Positions 1 to 9,834 of a DNA stretch of 64,000 nucleotides are shown here, piece after piece. A program made the position numbers and the translations under genes. Location: NCBI RefSeq assembly GCF_007992175.1, contig NZ_BJZT01000035.1:1-64000 (forward strand). The letters run 5' to 3'. Below the pieces are notes generated by a model. That model was not told the origin of the DNA. It did not search any database and saw only the letters and a list, made by a program, of their open reading frames with translations. The DNA comes from Methylobacterium haplocladii (GTDB lineage Bacteria > Pseudomonadota > Alphaproteobacteria > Rhizobiales > Beijerinckiaceae). Every line of letters begins with the position of its first letter. Position 1 is the first letter of the stretch.

Positions 1-2
1 AC

Positions 3-100
3 CCGTCATTCCGGGGCCGCGTAGCGGAACCCGGAACCCACGACTGGCCACAGCGTGTCGGGTGGATCCCGGCTTCGCCTGCGGCGCCCCGGGATGACGG
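3..100. repeat. Intergenic palindromic repeat element
   Basis: The two ends form an imperfect inverted repeat: CCGTCATTCCGGGGC at the left and GCCCCGGGATGACGG at the right. Between them are GGAACCCGGAACCC and GGATCCCGG, which are typical of dispersed extragenic palindromes in alphaproteobacteria. It lies just beyond the 3' end of the minus-strand glycosyltransferase and could serve as its 3' hairpin. Family membership is inferred; other copies outside the window were not examined. Confidence 0.45.
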
Positions 101-130
101 AAAGGCTGTGATTTGAAGGCGGGCGCTCCG

Positions 131-3100
131 CTAGCCCCACGGCCCTGGTGCCGCCGCGCAATCGGCGGCGAGGGTGTCGCAGAACAGGTCGAGCGACGGC
201 TGCCACGGCTCCAGGACCGCGGCGCGCTCCACAGGCCCCTCGGCCCAGGCGGCGTGCTGCCGGGCGAGTTCGGCGCAGACTTCGATGGTGGAGTTCGAGG
301 TGACGATCGGGAATTCCCGGTGCGCCTCGATGCCGGAGGCCACCACCGGCAGGCCCATGGCTAGCGCTTGGCCGATGCCGAGGTTGTAGCCCTCCCATCG
401 CGAAAAATTCGCGTAGGCGTCGGCGGCCGCATAGAGCTCGGCCATCTCCGCGTCCGAGACGTTCGAGAACACGCGCAGGCCCTCCGTCTGCATCAGCGCG
501 ACGTCGGCCGGATCGCCACGTCCGGCGAGTGCGAAGATGCAGGAGGTCTTCAGCGCCGGATGGAGCAGGCCGAATTCCTGCGCGATCTCGACGTAGCGGT
601 CGATGCCCTTGTAGTGGCGCTCGCTCGCCTGGAAGCGGCAGACGTTGAGCACCAGGAATTTGCCGTCGAGTCCGTAGCGCTCCCGAAGAGCATCTCGGCG
701 CCCGGCCCAGTCGGCGTTCCAGGTGGCGAGCTGCGTGCTGCCGATCCGGGCGACGATGGCGTCGTGCCGGAACTGCTCGCCGTAGATCGTCCGGGAGATC
801 GTGAAGACGCGCTGCGCGAAGGCCGCCGAGAGCCGCTTTTCGCGGTTGACCGCCTCGCGGCCGACGCGATCGGGAAACAGGTCCGGGTTCGGCTCGCCGT
901 AATCCATGGCGTAACTGAGCGGGTAGGGTCCGAGCAGGCGTGCGACGCTGAAGAACGGCTGCGTATGCGCCACGACGCAATCGACGCCCTCGCTCACCGC
1001 GAAGTTCGCCGCCGCCCGCGCATCGGCCAGCGCGATGCGGCGGCAGCCCGGATATTGGGTGTCGCGGTCGGATACGGGGCCGCCGACGATCACCTCGAAG
1101 CCGCGCGCGCGCAATGCCGCCGCCTGCTGCGCCAGCACCACCGGCACGCCGAAGCCCTGTCCATGGACGAGGCTTAGCATCAGGACGCGCTTCGCCTCCC
1201 GGCTCCTGCGCCAGGGCCGCACGATCCGCGGCGGGAAGGCCGGATCATTGAGCCGAGTCAACGACAGGTTCGGGCTGTAGGCCGGGTCGTCCCGGAAGAT
1301 CGCCGGGACCTGGGCGATCAGGGTCGCGGCCTCCCGGTAGAGGCGGTTCAGCTTGGCACCCGAGTCGTTGTATCCGCGCGACTTCGACTCGTGGTGGTAG
1401 AGCAGCGGCTCGGCGATGTTGAGGTTTCGATAGCCGGCCTCGACCGCCTGCACGCAGAGCTTGGTGTCGTTGAAGTTCACCTCCAAGCTCGGATCGAAGC
1501 CGCCGAGGTTGAAGAACAGTGCGCGGCGCATGGCGAGGCAGGCGCCGGTGACGGCGGAGAATTCGCGGGTCACGTCCGCCGTCTCGACCGCATCGTACGG
1601 GACGCCGGCATGCCGGTGGATGCCGACGCCGTGGACGCCCAGCACGACTCCGGCATGCTGTACGGTGTCGTCCGGGTAGAGCAGCGTCGCCCCGACTGCG
1701 CCGATCTCGGGTCGCCGGGCCTGGGCCACGAGCTTTTTTAGCCAGTCGGCCCGGTTCACCGTGGTGTCGTTGTTGAGAAAGACCAGGATGTCGGCGTTCG
1801 AGCGGGCCACGCCCGCGTTGTTGATCGCCGAAAAATTGAACGGGCCGGGCGCCGGCACGATGATGACGCCGCGCGCCGCGATGTCGCGAAAGTATGCCGC
1901 CGTCTCTTGCTGTTCCGAGCCGTTGTCGACGACGATGATCTCGCGGCTGTCGGCCGGGTAGTCGGTCTGCGCCAGAATGCTCTCGATGCAGGGGCGCAGC
2001 AGTTCGATCCTGTCGCGCGTCGGGATCACGATGCTGACGCTGGCGAGTGTCTCGCCCGGCCCGGCCGCCACAGCTTCCACGGCATCGAAGCGCGGCGTCG
2101 GTGCGGCGGTAAGTCGGTGCGAGAGCACGAACGGCACTCGCGTGACCGCGGCGGGATCGAGCCGTCGCAGGAAGGCGCTCGGCAGAGCTGGGCTGGCGTG
2201 CGTTTCGGCGAAGGCGGCGACGAGCGCGTCGCGGGTGACGGCGTCGGAGCGAAACGCCACGGCAGGCCCGGCATAGGCGACGCGGCGCAGGTAGTCCGGC
2301 GACATTGTGGGCGTAAAGTCCGGCGCTGTCCGGTCCGTGCCGGTCAGGCGATCGTGGTCCGCATAGGCGGCCGTGCCGCCATGCGCCCGCAGCCAGCGCG
2401 CGAAGGCATGGACCGCGTGCGGGCGCAGGACCACGTCACCGGCGCAGAGCAGGACGGTCACGCCGTCCGCGAACTCGCCGAGGGCGCGATCGAGCGAGGC
2501 GGCGCAACGCACCTGCGGCTGGCTGGAAATGCTGCCTTCGCAAGCACGCCACACCGCGGCGGGGAGGCCGATGGCAGGGACGAGCGTGGCCTGCCGGCTC
2601 GCACCGATCTGGTCGCGCAGGGCGTCGAGGATGCGGGGCAGGTCGGCCACGGCCGCAGCGTCGAGCACGCAGAGCACCTGGACCGGCGGGAGCGGATCGC
2701 GCTCGGCCTCGTCGCGGATCGCGGCTTCGTCTTCTGGCGTCAGCGCGTCGTGAAGGGCAATCCAGCGCTGGTAGAGCGGGGCGCCGCTGCCGACGTAGCC
2801 GCGCGCGCGTCCGTAGAGGACGAAATGCTCGATCGGTGTCGGAAACAATACCCGGTACTCCGGGTAGAGCTCCGCGTAATATTCCGGATCGAAACACGGC
2901 CCTGGCGCGCGGTTCTCGACGCGGCCGTAGCGGATGTAGTGGTCGAACGGCTTGGAGGTCGTTCGCGCGACGTCCGGATTCTGAGCGAAGTAGAACTCGG
3001 GATCGAACAGTCCGCTCGCCAGGATCACCGGCCGCAGGGCTTCTTCCGTCGAGGGCGTCCAAAGATAGGCGTTGTCCGGCTCCTGGCGGCGCATGGCGTG

Positions 3101-3367
3101 CAGGAAGGGCGGCTCGCCCGAGGCCGCGACGCCGGGCGCGCGCGTCGCGTATGCGTCGTTGCTGAAGAGTGGGCCGGGATCCTTCCCCTCATGAACCCCG
3201 TGCTGGCAGAAATGCGCCAGCGGGCCGGCCGGGTAGGCGCGCACATCGGGATAGCGCCGGAGATACCAGCGCGCGTTGAACAGGCCCGACTTGCGCACCG
3301 TCGCGATCAGGGCCGGGTCGAGCTTGCGATGCCAGGTGAGGCGGCGAACGATTCGACGCAGTCGCAT
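131..3367 (-). CDS. Multidomain glycosyltransferase (GT2 + GT4)
   Basis: A 1078-residue protein likely to build or modify a surface polysaccharide from nucleotide sugars at the cytoplasmic face. Residues ~15-200 hold three copies of a motif with the pattern F-x-YY/WY-x-PDV-x-P-x-H-F/Y-x-G, which is common at the N-terminus of large cell-surface glycosyltransferases. A GT2 domain follows at ~440-690 (SIVIPTRDR, VVDNGS, FLNNDT, then GACLAMRR). A GT4-like domain at ~725-1050 carries ALAMGLPVVASG near its end. The reading frame is open further upstream, but ATG at 3367 (MRLRRIVRRL) is preferred because the upstream stretch is low-complexity Gly/Pro/Arg. It is monocistronic as far as the window shows. 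The sugar donor and acceptor cannot be told from sequence. Confidence 0.85.
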   Translation of the reverse strand: MRLRRIVRRLTWHRKLDPALIATVRKSGLFNARWYLRRYPDVRAYPAGPLAHFCQHGVHEGKDPGPLFSNDAYATRAPGVAASGEPPFLHAMRRQEPDNAYLWTPSTEEALRPVILASGLFDPEFYFAQNPDVARTTSKPFDHYIRYGRVENRAPGPCFDPEYYAELYPEYRVLFPTPIEHFVLYGRARGYVGSGAPLYQRWIALHDALTPEDEAAIRDEAERDPLPPVQVLCVLDAAAVADLPRILDALRDQIGASRQATLVPAIGLPAAVWRACEGSISSQPQVRCAASLDRALGEFADGVTVLLCAGDVVLRPHAVHAFARWLRAHGGTAAYADHDRLTGTDRTAPDFTPTMSPDYLRRVAYAGPAVAFRSDAVTRDALVAAFAETHASPALPSAFLRRLDPAAVTRVPFVLSHRLTAAPTPRFDAVEAVAAGPGETLASVSIVIPTRDRIELLRPCIESILAQTDYPADSREIIVVDNGSEQQETAAYFRDIAARGVIIVPAPGPFNFSAINNAGVARSNADILVFLNNDTTVNRADWLKKLVAQARRPEIGAVGATLLYPDDTVQHAGVVLGVHGVGIHRHAGVPYDAVETADVTREFSAVTGACLAMRRALFFNLGGFDPSLEVNFNDTKLCVQAVEAGYRNLNIAEPLLYHHESKSRGYNDSGAKLNRLYREAATLIAQVPAIFRDDPAYSPNLSLTRLNDPAFPPRIVRPWRRSREAKRVLMLSLVHGQGFGVPVVLAQQAAALRARGFEVIVGGPVSDRDTQYPGCRRIALADARAAANFAVSEGVDCVVAHTQPFFSVARLLGPYPLSYAMDYGEPNPDLFPDRVGREAVNREKRLSAAFAQRVFTISRTIYGEQFRHDAIVARIGSTQLATWNADWAGRRDALRERYGLDGKFLVLNVCRFQASERHYKGIDRYVEIAQEFGLLHPALKTSCIFALAGRGDPADVALMQTEGLRVFSNVSDAEMAELYAAADAYANFSRWEGYNLGIGQALAMGLPVVASGIEAHREFPIVTSNSTIEVCAELARQHAAWAEGPVERAAVLEPWQPSLDLFCDTLAADCAAAPGPWG

Positions 3368-3514
3368 GCGATGGGACGATCCGGGTGCCTGGGCTGCGCC
3401 GGGACCGTGCCCCGCGCCGACGGGTCCTCGCGGGCTGCGACCCGCCATGGTCCGTCCGGAGGCGAGGGCTTGGTACAACGCGACCGGGGACCGGTCCAGC
3501 GACGGGCGCCGCGC

Positions 3515-3964
3515 TCAGCCGACCTGCCGGATCGCCTCGCCCAGGATCATGGCCGCCGCCACCGCGACGTTGAGCGAGCGCAGGCCCTCACGGATCGGCA
3601 CCACAACCCGCGCATCGGCCGCCGCGTGGACCGCTTCCGGCACGCCGGCGGATTCGCGGCCGACCAGGATGCAATCGCTGTCGCGGAAGGCGTGTGCCGT
3701 ATAGGGCACCGCGCCCGCAGTCGTCGCAAGCACCAGCCGGATGCCGGCCTCGCGACGCAACGCCTCGAAGGCAGCCCAGGACCGGTGCCGGGTGATGGCG
3801 ACATGGTCGAGATAATCGAGCCCCGAGCGGCGCAGATGCCGGTCCGAGACGTCGAACCCCGCCGGTTCGATGATCTCGACGGCCGCGCCGAGGCAGGCCG
3901 CCATGCGCAGCATGGTGCCTGTGTTCTGCGGGATGTCGGGTTGGTAGAGGGCGAGGCGGAGCAT
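3515..3964 (-). CDS. trmL: tRNA (cytidine(34)-2'-O)-methyltransferase TrmL
   Basis: A SPOUT-family enzyme of 149 residues that 2'-O-methylates the wobble nucleotide of tRNA-Leu isoacceptors, using SAM bound in a trefoil knot. All three SpoU motifs are visible: NTGTMLRMAAC near the N-terminus, ILVGRESAGVPEAV in the middle, and the knot segment VPIREGLRSLNVAVAAAMI near the C-terminus. The length matches the minimal TrmL form, which lacks an extra RNA-binding domain. It is transcribed in the same direction as the large glycosyltransferase, with ~150 bases between them. Family assignment is firm; the exact tRNA substrates follow from the family. Confidence 0.9.
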   Translation of the reverse strand: MLRLALYQPDIPQNTGTMLRMAACLGAAVEIIEPAGFDVSDRHLRRSGLDYLDHVAITRHRSWAAFEALRREAGIRLVLATTAGAVPYTAHAFRDSDCILVGRESAGVPEAVHAAADARVVVPIREGLRSLNVAVAAAMILGEAIRQVG

Positions 3965-4228
3965 GAAACCCTTGCCGGCTGATTGTTCGGTTTCACCAGC
4001 GCCCGTCTCGGGACGGGTGGCGTGGCAACGAAACCCGATCCTGAGCCCAGCACGATATGTCGCGTAGCGTCATGACGTCAGCGCCGTTCGGATCGAGCCG
4101 CTGACGCAGCCGTTTTCGCGCGGGGCCCGGATCGCCCTCGATGCTGCGGGCTGCAGGCCGGCCTTATGGAGCAAGTGCGCCGAGTCGGCTAAGAATATGA
4201 GTGTGCTCCGCGCGAGGGGGAGGAAGGC

Positions 4229-4639
4229 ATGCTGAGCAGGCGGATGTTCACTGGCTGCGCGATCTGCGCAGCGATTGGATTCGTGGCGGATGACGGCTCC
4301 GCGCAGACGCCAAGCGGGATAAAGCGGACGATCACTGCGCGAACAGACGGTCCGATCGAGGGCTACGAAACGTTGGAAGTGATCGTCGACCTGGAACCGA
4401 ACTTCGTTCTCGATTGGCACACCCATCCCGGCACCGAGGCGGGCTACACGCTGGAAGGCGACGCAGAACTGCGCATCAAGGGCGAGGAGCCGAAGACGAT
4501 GAAGCCCGGCTTTTCCTGGCTGACCGCGTCTGAAACCCCGCACATGCTGAAGAACGGATCGCAAGCAACCAAACTGTTCGTCACATTCACGGTGCAGAAG
4601 GGAAAACCTCTGGCGACATCGGTTCCAGCACCGACGTAG
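4229..4639 (+). CDS. Exported single-domain cupin protein
   Basis: A 136-residue protein. Its N-terminus (MLSRRMFTG followed by a hydrophobic run to ~residue 21) looks like a short Tat/Sec signal, so it probably acts in the periplasm. The cupin core has the first metal motif as DWHTHPGTEAGYTLEG (HxH-x3-E) and the second as PHMLKNG, consistent with binding one metal ion. An AGGAAG ribosome site precedes the ATG. No enzyme activity can be assigned, since small cupins of this kind include sugar isomerases, dioxygenases and pure binding proteins. It stands alone between divergently oriented trmL and an ABC exporter. Confidence 0.75.
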   Translation: MLSRRMFTGCAICAAIGFVADDGSAQTPSGIKRTITARTDGPIEGYETLEVIVDLEPNFVLDWHTHPGTEAGYTLEGDAELRIKGEEPKTMKPGFSWLTASETPHMLKNGSQATKLFVTFTVQKGKPLATSVPAPT

Positions 4640-4884
4640 GCCCCCGTCGCACGCCGGGTCGTCCCCCCTCGGCCCCGTGAGGACATGCTCTGGCCCGAAG
4701 GCCAGGTGCACATGCGCCATAGGTCCGCTGCAGGCGTCCGGGAACGGAACGCGCCGCCGGTCGGATTGGCCGGATAGCGTGGGCCGCCGCATGTCGGGTC
4801 GCCCGCCCGCGGCATCGCAGCGGACTTGGCTGATCGCCAGGGTGGCTTAAGTCTGGCTCTCCCGCCCCATCCGGTACCCAACGC

Positions 4885-6771
<1,887 letters not shown>

Positions 6772-6835
6772 GCGCGGGTTCGCCGAGCGTGAGAATCATG
6801 CGGTAAGGAGTGCCGAACGACGCCCGAGCGGCCCG

Positions 6836-8059
6836 ATGGACACCGAACGACTGACCGAAGACCTTTGCGCCTGGATCATCCGGCGTGCCACCGTCAGCGA
6901 CGATGGCGACTCGCTGCTCGACGGCGTCTGCCGGCGGCTCTGCGATGCGGGGCTGCCGCTATGGCGCTTCAGCGTGTCGAGCGCGACCCTCGACCCGGCT
7001 CACCGCAGCATCGCCCTTCACTGGTTCGCGCAGGAGGGCCTCACTCCGGTCTTCATCCCGCACGACCGGAGCGACATCGAGTGGCGGCAGAGCCCGATCT
7101 TCGCCCTCATCGAGAGCGGCGAGCCGTCGACCCGTTACCGCCTCGATACCCTGCGCAACGACACGCGCTTCCCGCTCCTGCAGGCTCTCAGGGATCTGGG
7201 CGGCACCGACTACCTGCTGCACGTGGTGACCTACGCGCCGGGCACGGCCTTGCGCGGCGTCGCCATCTCCTTCGCCACCCGGGACCCCGACGGTTTCGAC
7301 GAGGCTGCGGTGGCCGTGTTCGCGGCGATCGTGCCGACGCTCGGCCTCGCCGTAGCCCGCCTGCTGCTCGCGCACACGCTGCGCGACGTGCTCGGCACCT
7401 ATGTCGGCCCTGCAGCGGCGGGCCAGGTCCTCGACGGAAACATCCGGCGCGGACAGGGCCGCACCATACCGGCGGCGATCCTGCTGACCGATCTGCGCGG
7501 CTTCACGACCCTGTCCGACCGCGCCGACCCCCTCGAGGTGGTCGGATGGCTCAACGAGCATTTCGACGCGCTGGGCGATCCCGTCTCCAACAACGGCGGT
7601 GAGATCCTGAAATTCCTCGGCGACGGTTTTCTCGCGGCCTTCCCCGTGCCCGACGCCAACGATCTGCCCTGTAGCGTCTGCGCCCAGGCGCTCACGGCCG
7701 CGACAGAGGCTATCGCGGCCAACGTCGCCTTGAACGCGCGGCGGCGGACCGCCGGTCTGCCGGAACTCGCGGCCGATCTCGTTCTGCATTTCGGCGAGGT
7801 GGTCTACGGCAATGTCGGCACCGGCCGGCGTCTCGATTTTACGTTGATCGGGCGGGCGGTGAACGAGGCGAGCCGGATCGAGGGCCACTGTCAGAGTTTC
7901 GGCCGCGCCTTGCTGATCTCGGATTCCTTCGCGACGCGTTGCGGGCGGCACTTCGAAGAGGTCGGCACGGTGCAACTGCGCGGGCTCGCGAGCCCGCAGC
8001 GGCTGTGGACTTTGCCGGGGTTAGGGGATGAGGTGCAGACCGGAGCTGTGCCCGGATAG
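6836..8059 (+). CDS. Class III adenylate/guanylate cyclase (cytosolic)
   Basis: A 407-residue soluble cyclase that would convert ATP to cAMP. The first ~200 residues form an uncharacterised GAF-like sensory region without membrane segments. The cyclase domain follows, with the two metal-binding aspartates at D219 (LLTDLRGFT) and D263 (LKFLGDGF), the purine-selecting lysine at about K259, and the NEASRIEG segment that carries transition-state residues. ATG at 6836 is chosen because the open frame upstream overlaps the end of the ABC transporter and has no ribosome site. The architecture is common among the many cyclases of Rhizobiales. The signal sensed is not apparent. Confidence 0.85.
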   Translation: MDTERLTEDLCAWIIRRATVSDDGDSLLDGVCRRLCDAGLPLWRFSVSSATLDPAHRSIALHWFAQEGLTPVFIPHDRSDIEWRQSPIFALIESGEPSTRYRLDTLRNDTRFPLLQALRDLGGTDYLLHVVTYAPGTALRGVAISFATRDPDGFDEAAVAVFAAIVPTLGLAVARLLLAHTLRDVLGTYVGPAAAGQVLDGNIRRGQGRTIPAAILLTDLRGFTTLSDRADPLEVVGWLNEHFDALGDPVSNNGGEILKFLGDGFLAAFPVPDANDLPCSVCAQALTAATEAIAANVALNARRRTAGLPELAADLVLHFGEVVYGNVGTGRRLDFTLIGRAVNEASRIEGHCQSFGRALLISDSFATRCGRHFEEVGTVQLRGLASPQRLWTLPGLGDEVQTGAVPG

Positions 8060-8205
8060 GCCTTTCGGTCCGAACAGATGCCCCTTGCCGGATGGGTGAG
8101 GCGTCAGCGGAACCATATCCGGGATCCGGCACGGCAATGGCGCGAAGCGTCGATACAAATTCGCCGTTCGTACCGAACCGCTACGCGGCCCGCCTCACGC
8201 CGGGT

Positions 8206-8240
8206 CCCGGACGCCTCTCGCTCCCCTGAAGGCATCCGGG
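8206..8240 (-). terminator. 3' hairpin of the Fae-like gene
   Basis: CCCGGACGCCT and AGGCATCCGGG form an 11-bp stem with one G-T mismatch, 21 bases past the stop codon of the Fae paralogue. No uridine run follows on the minus strand, so this may be a processing or stability hairpin rather than a classical terminator. Confidence 0.35.
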
Positions 8241-8261
8241 GAAGGGCTGGGCCAGCGACGA

Positions 8262-8801
8262 TCAGTACTCGATCACGTCTTCCAGCGCGTAGTGCTTCAC
8301 CGTCTTGCGGTTGGCGATCAGCTCGTCGATCGTGGGCTCGCCCTTCATGGCGCGGCCGATGGCGAGCTTCGTCGCCTCGTAGTTGGTGCGGTAAAGGTCC
8401 TTGCGATCGACGTTCGGGTCGCTGCCGCAGCGCTCGTCGAGCCAGATCATGATGATCATGCAGAGTTCGTCGAGGCCGTCCTTCGGCAGGATGCCCTCGA
8501 TCACGCAATCGACGATGGCGTCCCCCGTGGCGGCCTGGACCACGCCGCCGAGCAGCTCGGCATACTCGGCCGTATGGATCGTGACCTTGGTGGTCATCAT
8601 CGTGGAGGGGCGCACCAGCTGATTGAGGTCGCGCACCACGAACATGCGGGTATGGCCCTGGACCTGCCCCATCATGCCGGCGAAGGCCTGACCCACCGGA
8701 CCGCGGGTCGAGCCGATCAGCACCTCCGGCATCGCATCGGTGAACTGCCCCTCGGCGGCGAGGACCGTCGCTTCGCCCGTGCGGAACCAGATCTCGGCCA
8801 T
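8262..8801 (-). CDS. Formaldehyde-activating enzyme (Fae) paralogue
   Basis: A 179-residue member of the Fae family. Canonical Fae condenses formaldehyde with tetrahydromethanopterin in the cytosol of methylotrophs. Conserved Fae landmarks are present: IGSTRGPVGQAF, TMMTTKVTI, EGILPKDGLDEL and YEATKLAIGRAMKGEP. The histidine known as His17 in M. extorquens Fae, proposed as the general acid, falls on methionine here (AMPEVLIG); there is no histidine before residue 50. The loop WLDERCGSDPNVDRKDL is also longer than in Fae. The protein is therefore probably a Fae2/Fae3-type paralogue with altered or lost activity, perhaps binding formaldehyde or a pterin. Start ATG 8801 is chosen by alignment to the family N-terminus. 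Confidence 0.8.
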   Translation of the reverse strand: MAEIWFRTGEATVLAAEGQFTDAMPEVLIGSTRGPVGQAFAGMMGQVQGHTRMFVVRDLNQLVRPSTMMTTKVTIHTAEYAELLGGVVQAATGDAIVDCVIEGILPKDGLDELCMIIMIWLDERCGSDPNVDRKDLYRTNYEATKLAIGRAMKGEPTIDELIANRKTVKHYALEDVIEY

Positions 8802-8960
8802 TGTCGTCGCGTCCTGCGTGAAGAAGGGTTGCGCCGGGGAGCGGCGCGAGCCGGGCGCAGACACCATCCCGCACACCGCCCGTCAATTCCCCTCCGCGCA
8901 TCGCCCTCTGGTCTCCGGCGCACCGATCGGTCATGCAAGGGGCGGGCGGAGGACGTGACG

Positions 8961-9197
8961 ATGAGCGGGCCGGGCGGCGGCAGATCTTCGACCGGCGAGC
9001 GGGGCTGGAGCCTGTCGGCTCGAGCCGAGGGCGACGGCGTGCGGCTCGAACTCGGCCTGCCCGATGTCGGCGGTCAGCCGGTGACCGCCGTGCTCAGCCT
9101 CGATCGGACGGAAGCGAGGGCCTTCGCTCGGGCGCTGCTGGCGGCGGCGGGGGACGCGACGGAGCGGACTTTCACATCTGCGACGGACGACGTTTAA
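8961..9197 (+). CDS. Small hypothetical protein, 78 aa
   Basis: A small acidic/arginine-rich protein beginning MSGPGGGRSSTGERGW and continuing with an amphipathic beta-then-helix pattern (VRLELGLPDVGG, then RAFARALLAAAG). A GGAGG ribosome site lies ~9 bases before the ATG, which supports translation. It is divergent from the Fae-like gene, with ~160 bases shared between the starts. No domain recognised. Confidence 0.5.
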   Translation: MSGPGGGRSSTGERGWSLSARAEGDGVRLELGLPDVGGQPVTAVLSLDRTEARAFARALLAAAGDATERTFTSATDDV

Positions 9198-9212
9198 GCG
9201 GCGTTCGCCCGC

Positions 9213-9647
9213 TCACATCGTCCCGACGCGGCCGCGGCCCGGCAGGCGCGGGGTCTTGGTGCCGCGCTTTTCGATCGGCACCTCGCAGCTATAGGCGAAC
9301 TCGGTCTGGAGATCGGCAAAGACCGTTTCCCCAGTGATCCGGCAATCCTCGCGTACGGTCTCGTCGAGGAAGGCGCGGGCGGCAGTCCGGAAGCGCTCGG
9401 CGCGGGAGGCCGCCGGATCGCGCCCCTCGCTGCGCTCGCCGATGCCGCAGCCCGCGACCTCGCGCAGTGAATTCGAGACGACGAGCAGACGCCGGCGCTG
9501 GCGGTTGTCGTAGACTTCGTAGGGCTCGTTGCAGCCGATCGTCACCACCTGCGCGGGCAGGGAGACGTAGGTCTTCGAGATATATTCGAAGCCGGTGCAG
9601 CCGGAGAGGGCGAAGCCGAGGCCGAGCAGGATCGCGAACCGCTGCAT
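9213..9647 (-). CDS. Small outer-membrane lipoprotein, unknown function
   Basis: A 144-residue precursor with a short signal ending in the lipobox LSGC (cleavage before Cys16), so the mature protein is a lipid-anchored envelope protein. The mature part carries further cysteines (IGCNEPYEVYDN, VAGCGIG, EDCRITG, YSCEVPIE) that could form two disulfides. A GGGAGG ribosome site sits 5 bases before ATG 9647. Its stop lies 15 bases from the stop of the convergent 78-aa gene. I do not recognise the family. Confidence 0.7.
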   Translation of the reverse strand: MQRFAILLGLGFALSGCTGFEYISKTYVSLPAQVVTIGCNEPYEVYDNRQRRRLLVVSNSLREVAGCGIGERSEGRDPAASRAERFRTAARAFLDETVREDCRITGETVFADLQTEFAYSCEVPIEKRGTKTPRLPGRGRVGTM

Positions 9648-9834
9648 GTCGTCGCCTCCCACACCCATTCCCGAATGACGGCGCATTGAAACAGCTACGC
9701 TTGTGCGGTCAAGCCCGGGGCGGGCCGGCGGCTGCGTGATTCGCCGGACGCTGTCTTTGAGGTGACTCCCGAACGGCGGTCGAATCCTGTAGCTCTGCCG
9801 GCACACTCGACAGATACCATCGGCCAATCCGCGT

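Noticed and set aside
1907..3982. A 691-codon plus-strand frame over the large glycosyltransferase and trmL
   Set aside because: It spans two well-supported genes on the opposite strand and shows no domain.
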